Source of the DNA: Candidatus Omnitrophota bacterium
Lineage (GTDB): Bacteria; Omnitrophota; Gorgyraeia; 2-01-FULL-45-10
Direction: 5' to 3'
Length of the DNA stretch: 10,052 bases
Assembly: GCA_030691985.1 (NCBI GenBank)
Contig: JAUYDB010000266.1
Coordinates: 1-10,052 of the forward strand
The first letter of the stretch is position 1. Every line of letters begins with the position of its first letter. The notes beneath the pieces are model-generated. The model saw nothing but the letters and a program-made list of their open reading frames with translations. It searched no databases and was not told the DNA's origin. Positions 5,907 through 10,052 of the stretch are shown in pieces. A program made the position numbers and the translations under genes.

Positions 5907-6341
5907 CTAAGTTTTCGACTCTGACTTAACCGCCGCGACGCTCACCTTTTGTATATTAAGCGCGTTTATGATGTCCAATGCCCTGACAACGTTCTCAAAT
6001 TTAGCCATGCCGTCAACCTTAAGGACAACGCTTAAGGCGGGATTCGCCCTCGCTTTTGCCCGCAGCCTGCTCTTCAGATCCGAGCCCCCTATCCTCTCCC
6101 CGTCTATATAATATTCCCCGGATTTAGTTATTGCCAGGACAGTCTTCTCAGAACCTTCCAAAGGCGCGCCGCTTGACGCCTTGGGCAGTCTTATCTCCAA
6201 TTTAGATATTATATTCGGATTGAAGGTATAAACGAGGCTGAAAGAAATGAAGAAGAAGATGAACATGTTCATCACGATATCGGTCATGGCCACGGACTCT
6301 AAAGCCATAAGATAATTTTTTGTGCCCTTTATCTCTATCAT
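5907..6341 (-). CDS. exbD: ExbD/TolR-family proton-channel subunit
   Basis: The 144-residue protein has a short cytoplasmic N-terminus, one transmembrane helix (about 19-40) containing the family's key aspartate as D21 in MTDIVMNMFIFFF, and a periplasmic domain that ends with the typical VVLKVDGMAKFENVVRALD / INALNIQKVSVAA pattern. With ExbB it makes an inner-membrane proton channel whose motion energises a partner protein (TonB, TolA or similar). The ATG overlaps the exbB stop as ATGA, so the two are made together. No TonB, TolA or TonB-dependent receptor is encoded in the window, so the energised partner is unknown. Helix 1 differs from the common LTPLIDV form, and the protein could belong to a non-TonB branch of the family. 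Confidence 0.9.
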   Translation of the reverse strand: MIEIKGTKNYLMALESVAMTDIVMNMFIFFFISFSLVYTFNPNIISKLEIRLPKASSGAPLEGSEKTVLAITKSGEYYIDGERIGGSDLKSRLRAKARANPALSVVLKVDGMAKFENVVRALDIINALNIQKVSVAAVKSESKT

Positions 6342-6958
6342 TGCTTTGGCTTTACCTCAGACAATGCTTCTACCAGCTGCATGGATGAATCGCTCAGTTC
6401 ATAGGATATATATTTTATCCTCGATATTATGAAATTGCAGATGAGATAATACGGCACGGCTATCGACAACCCGGCCGCCGTTGTTATCATCGCCTCATAT
6501 ATTCCTCCGGCAAGCGCCGATACGGTTATATTGGAACCCGCCTTCTCCCACGCCATGAATGCCTTTATAAGGCCTGTGATGGTGCCCAGAAACCCTAAAA
6601 GCGGCTCGATGCCTATTATCGATATGAGGCCGCCGATATATCTTTCCATGTATTTTACCTGGCTGTTTCCGGTCCTCTCCAGAACTTTTTCGATCTCCTG
6701 GGCCGGCAGATGCCTCTTCTCCAGGGCCGCCTTAAGCGTAACGGCAAGAGGAAACCTGGAACTTTTTGAACACATGCTGATCGCCTGTTCGAAGCGGCCG
6801 CTCCTTACCTTGACAAGGATTTCGTTTGTAAATTTCTGGCAGTTCATGCTTATCCTTGCCAGCATCCATAGCTTATCAATTATTATCGCAAGGCCCAGCA
6901 CAGAGCCGAGCATTATCGGTATCATCACCGGACCGCCTTTAATTAAGGCCCAGAGCAT
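6338..6958 (-). CDS. exbB: ExbB/TolQ/MotA-family proton-channel subunit
   Basis: The 206-residue protein has three membrane helices (about 10-33, 110-138 and 152-180) around a cytoplasmic loop, the standard ExbB/TolQ topology. The signature is in helices 2-3: EPLLGFLGTITGLIKAF (118-134) and ALAGGIYEAMITTAAGLSIAVP (148-169). The loop helix (QEIEKVLERTGNSQVKYMERYIGGL, in parts at 87-111) also fits. ExbB forms a pentameric channel with ExbD inside, using the proton gradient. The start is 5 nt after the marC stop, with AAAGGA upstream, and the stop overlaps exbD by four bases. The three genes therefore form a tight unit. Confidence 0.92.
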   Translation of the reverse strand: MLWALIKGGPVMIPIMLGSVLGLAIIIDKLWMLARISMNCQKFTNEILVKVRSGRFEQAISMCSKSSRFPLAVTLKAALEKRHLPAQEIEKVLERTGNSQVKYMERYIGGLISIIGIEPLLGFLGTITGLIKAFMAWEKAGSNITVSALAGGIYEAMITTAAGLSIAVPYYLICNFIISRIKYISYELSDSSMQLVEALSEVKPKQ

Positions 6959-6963
6959 CTAAT

Positions 6964-7557
6964 TTATCCTTTCGCCAAAAAATACGCGATGGTGTCAACT
7001 AAACCTTTTCTCATCATCATGACCGCTATAGCCGCAAGAAGCAGGCTCGCGATCTTTGAAATTGCCTTTGACCCGGCCTTGCCTAAAAACTTTGAAATCA
7101 CGCCCGCATATGTAAACACGACCCATGTGATCAAAAGGTTTGCTACAAAAGACAATATTGTATAAAACATGCCGTATGAGTCAAGAAGGATTACTATTGT
7201 TGTAAGCACGGCCGGCCCCGTCACAAGTGGCGTGCCTATAGGAACCGCGCCCATTGTATCGACCGAGAGCCGCCCCGTCTTTTCGTTGCGCAAAAGATCT
7301 TTTAAGGATATAGCCAATAAGACCAGCCCTCCGGCTATCTTGAAATCGGCCACAAGGATGCCCAATATCTTAAATATCCACCTGCCCAAAAAAAGAAATA
7401 TTATGCCGATCAGAAAGGCCGTGATGATAGACTGCGTCACGATTCTTCGCTTTTCCAGTTTTTTGAGACTTTCCGTAAATCCGATATAAAGAGGCAGGAC
7501 CCCGACCGCGTCCATGGCTATAAATATCGGAATAAAGGATAGTAAAAATTCTTTCAT
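6964..7557 (-). CDS. marC: MarC-family integral membrane protein
   Basis: The protein is 197 residues from the ATG at 7557. It has about six hydrophobic helices and the two MarC-family signature repeats: FIAMDAVGVLPLYIGFT near the N-terminus and VPIGTPLVTGPAVLTT in the second half. MarC proteins (also listed as NAAT or UPF0056) are inner-membrane proteins of unsettled function; E. coli MarC was once linked to antibiotic resistance but that is disputed, and an exporter role is only proposed. The start at 7557 is chosen because AGGAG sits 5-6 nt upstream and because the in-frame upstream codon at 7608 lies inside the predicted -35 box. This is the first gene of the long leftward operon. Confidence 0.9.
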   Translation of the reverse strand: MKEFLLSFIPIFIAMDAVGVLPLYIGFTESLKKLEKRRIVTQSIITAFLIGIIFLFLGRWIFKILGILVADFKIAGGLVLLAISLKDLLRNEKTGRLSVDTMGAVPIGTPLVTGPAVLTTIVILLDSYGMFYTILSFVANLLITWVVFTYAGVISKFLGKAGSKAISKIASLLLAAIAVMMMRKGLVDTIAYFLAKG

Positions 7558-7562
7558 TATTT

Positions 7563-7567
7563 CTCCT
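7563..7567 (-). promoter_or_regulatory. Ribosome binding site of marC
   Basis: AGGAG on the minus strand, 5 nt before the ATG at 7557. It decides the marC start in favour of 7557 over upstream in-frame codons. Confidence 0.8.
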
Positions 7568-7579
7568 ATATATTCAGTG

Positions 7580-7608
7580 ATTATACCATAGCATATATTA
7601 TATGGCAA
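7580..7608 (-). promoter_or_regulatory. Sigma70-type promoter of the marC-exbBD-trk operon
   Basis: On the minus strand TTGCCA (7608-7603) and a perfect TATAAT (7585-7580) are separated by exactly 17 bp; only one base of twelve differs from consensus. Transcription should start near 7573, giving a leader of about 16 nt that contains only the ribosome binding site. The short leader leaves no room for a riboswitch. This is the best promoter in the window and probably drives up to ten genes. Confidence 0.8.
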
Positions 7609-7637
7609 TTATATCCGTTAAGGAGTGGTTGTGGCGT

Positions 7638-7670
7638 AAAAAAACCGAAAAATAGGTAACAGTTCGGTTC
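7638..7670 (-). terminator. Probable intrinsic terminator ahead of the operon promoter
   Basis: Read on the minus strand, AACCGAA (7669-7663) and TTCGGTT (7649-7643) form a 7-bp stem around a 13-nt loop, followed immediately by a run of T (7644-7638). The stem is short and only moderately GC-rich. Its place, after the repeat array and just before the marC promoter, suits stopping transcripts coming from the DUF2934 gene. Confidence 0.45.
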
Positions 7671-7682
7671 TATAAGAAAATG

Positions 7683-7796
7683 GGGTCTGACCCAGCGCGT
7701 CTATTGCTCATTGAATGGGTCTGACCCAGCGCGTCTATTGCTCATTGAATGGGTCTGACCCAGCGCGTCTATTGCTCATTGAATGGGTCTGACCCC
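7683..7796. repeat. Tandem array of 34-bp GGGTCTGACCC units
   Basis: Three identical 34-bp units start at 7683, 7717 and 7751, and a fourth, partial unit (GGGTCTGACCCC) runs 7785-7796. Each unit starts with the near-perfect palindrome GGGTCTGACCC, followed by AGCGCGTCTATTGCTCATTGAAT. The array is framed by AAAATG on the left and ATTTTTT on the right, so the ancestral element was probably AAAATGGGG...CCCCATTTT with a single unit inside, later amplified. Confidence 0.95.
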
Positions 7797-7827
7797 ATTT
7801 TTTGGCATAGCGAGCTATTTGTAAAAA

Positions 7828-7874
7828 GGGGTCAGACCCATTCACGGCTTAATCGACGCGCTGGGTCAGACCCC
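7828..7874. repeat. Inverted, diverged copy of the GGGTCTGACCC element
   Basis: The reverse complement of this 47-bp segment matches 7751-7796 at 40 of 46 positions; both end palindromes are intact and the differences cluster in the middle. It is flanked by AAAAA and TTTTT. Together with unit 3 of the tandem array it forms a long hairpin whose innermost 17 bp (TGAATGGGTCTGACCCC) pair perfectly around a loop of about 31 nt. Confidence 0.92.
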
Positions 7875-7911
7875 TTTTTCTTAGGAAGCTCTTACAACAC
7901 TGGACTATTAC

Positions 7912-7971
7912 AAAAATAGGAACGGCCCCAATCAATGCGAGATAAACGCTTTTGGGACAGTCCCTATTTTT
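7912..7971. repeat. GGGACTGTCCC-type inverted repeat
   Basis: AAAAATAGGAACGGCCCCAA (7912-7931) pairs with TTGGGACAGTCCCTATTTTT (7952-7971) at 17 of 20 positions around a 20-nt loop. The AAAAATAGGGACTGTCCC core is a palindromic repeat type distinct from, but built like, the adjacent GGGTCTGACCC elements. Confidence 0.75.
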
Positions 7972-7976
7972 CCTCT

Positions 7977-7999
7977 TTTAGGATACAAAAATTCCTAAA
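7977..7999 (-). repeat. Small hairpin downstream of the DUF2934 gene
   Basis: TTTAGGA (7977-7983) and TCCTAAA (7993-7999) form a perfect 7-bp AT-rich stem around a 9-nt loop. It is too weak and lacks a T-run, so a role in termination is only possible in combination with the neighbouring hairpin. Confidence 0.4.
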
Positions 8000-8005
8000 T
8001 TACCG

Positions 8006-8035
8006 TTCTGAAATTTCACAGAGGAAACTTCAGAA
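8006..8035 (-). terminator. Hairpin abutting the DUF2934 stop codon, possible 3' end structure
   Basis: TTCTGAAATTTC (8006-8017) and GAAACTTCAGAA (8024-8035) make a 12-bp stem with one mismatch and a 6-nt loop, touching the TAA at 8036-8038. On the minus strand the following bases are CGGTAATTTAGGAATTTTT, so the T-run is about 14 nt away. It may stabilise the 3' end rather than terminate directly. Confidence 0.4.
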
Positions 8036-8218
8036 TTACTTCGACAGTTTCCCTTTTATAATCCTCTCCGCCTCTACCCAGTCATCTACGGAATGCCCTG
8101 CCTTTCGGCCCCTTTTCTCGTAAAGCTCAAAGGCCTTCTTTTCGATGAGCTTATTGAGATCTTCTTTTGACATCATAGGATTGGAAGATCTCCCAAGCTT
8201 AAAAGACGTCCTTGCCAT
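8036..8218 (-). CDS. DUF2934 family small protein
   Basis: The 60-residue protein contains, at about 24-56, the DUF2934 pattern IEKKAFELYEKRGR...HSVDDWVEAERIIKG: an A-x-E-L-Y-x-R-G helix, a GH/DW turn and an AE-containing helix. The family is small, cytoplasmic and of unknown function; it is often found alone or near sugar-metabolism and stress genes. The N-terminus (MARTSFKLGRSSNPMMSKED) is basic and probably disordered. The start is firm: AAGGAGG lies 8 nt before the ATG. It lies 51 bp after the GH57 stop and seems to have its own promoter, so it may be a separate unit. Confidence 0.85.
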   Translation of the reverse strand: MARTSFKLGRSSNPMMSKEDLNKLIEKKAFELYEKRGRKAGHSVDDWVEAERIIKGKLSK

Positions 8219-8248
8219 AACCTCGCCCTCCTTAATTTAGACATCGAT

Positions 8249-8277
8249 ATTATACACATTCTCAACCCATTACGCAA
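8249..8277 (-). promoter_or_regulatory. Possible promoter of the DUF2934 gene
   Basis: A perfect TATAAT (8254-8249 on the minus strand) is preceded at 17 bp by TTGCGT (8277-8272), a weak -35 that overlaps the GH57 stop codon. Start of transcription would be near 8242, about 24 nt before the ATG. Confidence 0.5.
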
Positions 8278-9937
8278 TAGAAATCTTCAGGAAATCCGGA
8301 ATCGGTTTTTTCAATAGTTTATAGATGTTTTTCAGGTGCGTCCTGTAAAGTTTGTCAAAAGGATTATCCGCGCCCGTATGCGCCTTCCCGCCGTACCACC
8401 AGTTCCAGTCGCTTCCTTCCGCTATATAAAGTTCGCGCCACGCCTCTTTGACCATGGACCCGTCAATGCGGCCGGATGCCTTATGGAATTCCGCGGTAAA
8501 CTTCACGAGGTCTCTCCTTGTCCTGTCGAGATATTCCCATGACAGATTGTCCTGTTCCTCGCCTATCCATATTCCAAAATTATGATTTATCCATGAGCCG
8601 GGAAAGACGTTTGTAATCGTTCTTCTGGGGGGTTCGATATCGAGGAATTCGCTTATTGTGGTAGAAGAACAATTTTCCTGTTTATCGATGTTGGAATAGA
8701 GGGTTTCGAAAAATTTCCTTCCATTGTCCTCGTAGTATTCCCACGCGTTTTCGCCGTCCATGACTATGGTCAATAACCCTTTGTCCGTATCGCGCCTCAG
8801 ATTTTCGGATATCTTCTTAATATGCCCTATCAGATCCCATGCCGCCTCGCCGGGGTTCCACGAGTTATAGGAGAAACTGATCATATCCGAGAGATTTTTA
8901 TCCCTGAATATCGCGCTGATATGCCGTGAGGACCTTTTAAATTTGTACGGCCTGTATATGATCCTCCTGTCGAACAGCTTTATATCTTTATACTGCTTAT
9001 CATACAAAGAAAGGCTGTTAAACAATATGTCCTCATCCGCCGCAAAGTAGTCTATCCCTTTCGCGATCATCAAATCAAGCGCTTCGTCCGACACGCTTCC
9101 TTCGGATGGCCACATCCCGCGCGGGGCTGAGCCAAACTGCTCGGTATGGCACCTTATCGCTTCTTCAATCTGCCACGCGGCGTCTTCCTTATGGGAAAAC
9201 CTTCTCTTTGGAAGAGGCGCTCCGGGAGAGGATATCCTGGCTACTGAAGTATCGCAGATAAGCGGAAGTATCGGGTGATAATACGGGGTCGTGGTTATTT
9301 CTATCCTGCCGTCTTCCTGCAATTTTTTATATAACGGCAGTATCCGGGCCAATATCTCTTTCTGTTTAAATAGAATATACTCCTTATCTTCCTCCGTCCA
9401 ACCTTTTTTCTGAGCGGCAATCTCTTTTAAATTAATGTCTTCATCCATGTTGAGCGAATGAATCCAGGCCAGATTAAACAAGACCTGAAGGTCTAAAAAG
9501 TCGGAATCGGAAAAGCCTTTTATGGCCTCCTTGAGCGCATGTCCGGAAAGGGGCCTCAACCCTTTTTTGATTAAAAGTTCGGAATACCTGGGATTCGGCT
9601 CGATGAATCTTCTGAAATTTACCTTGAAGAAGTTGTTGAGGATCTCTATCTTTTCGCTTAAGGAGAGAGACCCGGCTTTTTTTACGGTGAGGTCCAGGAA
9701 GGTATCGGTGGCGTCGTTTTTGACGTAGTCATTTATCTGCTCGACGAGGGATGGGACGAGATTGAAGGTCACCTTTAAATCATCGAACTTCTCAACCAAC
9801 GCCGCCATCGGGTAGTAGTCTTTTATGCCGTGCAGCCTCGCCCAGGGCATCATATAGGTTCCCTTGAGGCGATCCTTGTAAAAAGGCTGGTGCATGTGCC
9901 ACAGGAAGGCGACGCCCAGTCGCTTCTTAATATCCAT
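8270..9937 (-). CDS. GH57 family glycoside hydrolase (alpha-glucan-active enzyme)
   Basis: The 555-residue protein carries the GH57 conserved regions in order: region 1 FLWHMHQPFY (11-20), region 2 GRIEITTTPYYHPILPLI (210-227), region 3 GMWPSEGSVSDEA (274-286) with the presumed nucleophile E279, and region 4 VMDGENAWEYY (392-402) with the presumed acid/base D394. The C-terminal GSDWNWWYGG (508-517) is typical of the amylopullulanase-like branch. GH57 enzymes cleave or transfer alpha-1,4 or alpha-1,6 glucan links with retention. There is no signal peptide, so it should act in the cytoplasm, perhaps on storage glycogen or maltodextrin. The exact activity (amylase, pullulanase, glucanotransferase or branching enzyme) cannot be told from sequence alone; SxxE rather than a classical branching-enzyme motif argues against the last. 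The ATG at 9937 has only a weak upstream AAGTGA. No sugar genes adjoin it here. Confidence 0.9.
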   Translation of the reverse strand: MDIKKRLGVAFLWHMHQPFYKDRLKGTYMMPWARLHGIKDYYPMAALVEKFDDLKVTFNLVPSLVEQINDYVKNDATDTFLDLTVKKAGSLSLSEKIEILNNFFKVNFRRFIEPNPRYSELLIKKGLRPLSGHALKEAIKGFSDSDFLDLQVLFNLAWIHSLNMDEDINLKEIAAQKKGWTEEDKEYILFKQKEILARILPLYKKLQEDGRIEITTTPYYHPILPLICDTSVARISSPGAPLPKRRFSHKEDAAWQIEEAIRCHTEQFGSAPRGMWPSEGSVSDEALDLMIAKGIDYFAADEDILFNSLSLYDKQYKDIKLFDRRIIYRPYKFKRSSRHISAIFRDKNLSDMISFSYNSWNPGEAAWDLIGHIKKISENLRRDTDKGLLTIVMDGENAWEYYEDNGRKFFETLYSNIDKQENCSSTTISEFLDIEPPRRTITNVFPGSWINHNFGIWIGEEQDNLSWEYLDRTRRDLVKFTAEFHKASGRIDGSMVKEAWRELYIAEGSDWNWWYGGKAHTGADNPFDKLYRTHLKNIYKLLKKPIPDFLKISIA

Positions 9938-10010
9938 ATATTATCACTTATGTCCAAATTAAACCACAAAGCCCGACGGAACTTGTATTTTGAGATTCGA
10001 TCTTTGCCTA

Positions 10011-10047
10011 CCCCTCACCCTTGCCCTCTCCCCTAAAGGGGAGAGGG
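10011..10047. repeat. REP-like palindrome upstream of the GH57 gene
   Basis: CCCCTCACCCTTGCCCTCTCCCCTAAAGGGGAGAGGG-type copy of the same family as 486-575: CCCCTCACCC, then stem CCCTCTCCCCT with AGGGGAGAGGG. It lies about 75 bp upstream of the GH57 start and may continue past the window edge. Confidence 0.88.
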
Positions 10048-10052
10048 AATTT

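Larger units (their letters stand above)
7558..8035. other. 478-bp intergenic region, repeat-rich, no gene seen
   Basis: This gap between the DUF2934 gene and marC holds, from right to left, a hairpin at the DUF2934 stop codon (8006-8035), a second hairpin (7977-7999), a GGGACAGTCCC-type inverted repeat (7912-7971), the GGGTCTGACCC array (7677-7880), a probable terminator (7638-7670) and the marC promoter (7580-7608). I find no convincing coding frame on either strand. Confidence 0.8.

Noticed and set aside
7558..7608. Upstream in-frame start giving marC 17 extra residues
   Set aside because: That codon lies in the predicted -35 box and the extra residues lack family similarity; AGGAG supports the ATG at 7557.
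7683..7796. CRISPR array
   Set aside because: The 34-bp units are joined directly with no unique spacers, and no cas gene is present.
7785..7800. GGGGTCTGACCCC followed by ATTTTTT as a plus-strand terminator
   Set aside because: The palindrome leaves a one-base loop and cannot fold as a normal hairpin; no plus-strand gene precedes it.
9938..9985. GATAAT just before the GH57 start as a -10 box
   Set aside because: It would begin transcription inside the coding region and has no convincing -35; the real promoter may be upstream of the window.

Overview
The window looks like part of a genome from an uncultured, Gram-negative (diderm) bacterium. The evidence is an ExbB/ExbD pair, an exported protein with a signal peptide, and dense palindromic repeats at gene junctions. 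The repeat types (CCCTCACCC...CCCTCTCCCC hairpins, GTCATTGCGAG...CTCGCAATGAC elements, GGGTCTGACCC and GGGACTGTCCC palindromes) together with the gene content resemble Omnitrophica-like or deltaproteobacterial metagenome genomes. That assignment is an inference, not something the sequence proves. Every gene I can support is on the minus strand, so transcription runs right to left.

Reading in the direction of transcription: 9937-8270 encodes a GH57 glycoside hydrolase, and 8218-8036 a 60-residue DUF2934 protein. A roughly 480-bp intergenic region (8035-7558) follows. It holds hairpins, a GGGACAGTCCC-type palindrome, a tandem plus inverted array of 34-bp GGGTCTGACCC units, a probable terminator and a very good sigma70-type promoter. 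That promoter fires into a long co-directional run: marC-like membrane protein (7557-6964), exbB (6958-6338), exbD (6341-5907), a first trkA/ktrA-type RCK protein (5809-5165), a second one (5010-4345), a previously unlisted 48-residue membrane protein (4343-4197), trkH (4200-2692), an exported OB-fold-like protein with a C-terminal anchor (2692-2045), a soluble PRC-barrel/MgtE_N/CBS protein (1903-575) and an NRAMP-family metal transporter running off the left edge (481-2). The strongest couplings are ATGA or TAGTG overlaps and gaps of 1-5 nt. The looser junctions are filled by palindromic repeats.

Functionally the run is an ion-homeostasis block. It has a complete Trk/Ktr-type K+ uptake system (TrkH pore plus two separate single-RCK regulators) with a small membrane protein and a membrane-anchored exported protein translationally coupled to the pore gene. 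Upstream is a proton-motive ExbB/ExbD energiser without a visible TonB. Downstream a divalent-metal transporter is paired with what looks like a free-standing MgtE-type Mg2+-sensing domain.

The most interesting points are the 48-residue protein between trkA and trkH; a 133-bp palindromic element translated inside the signal-peptide region of the exported protein; an NRAMP transporter with a DNDA sequence in place of DPGN beside an MgtE-like sensor; and the amplified GGGTCTGACCC array. I see no tRNA, rRNA, CRISPR array, transposase gene or phage gene.
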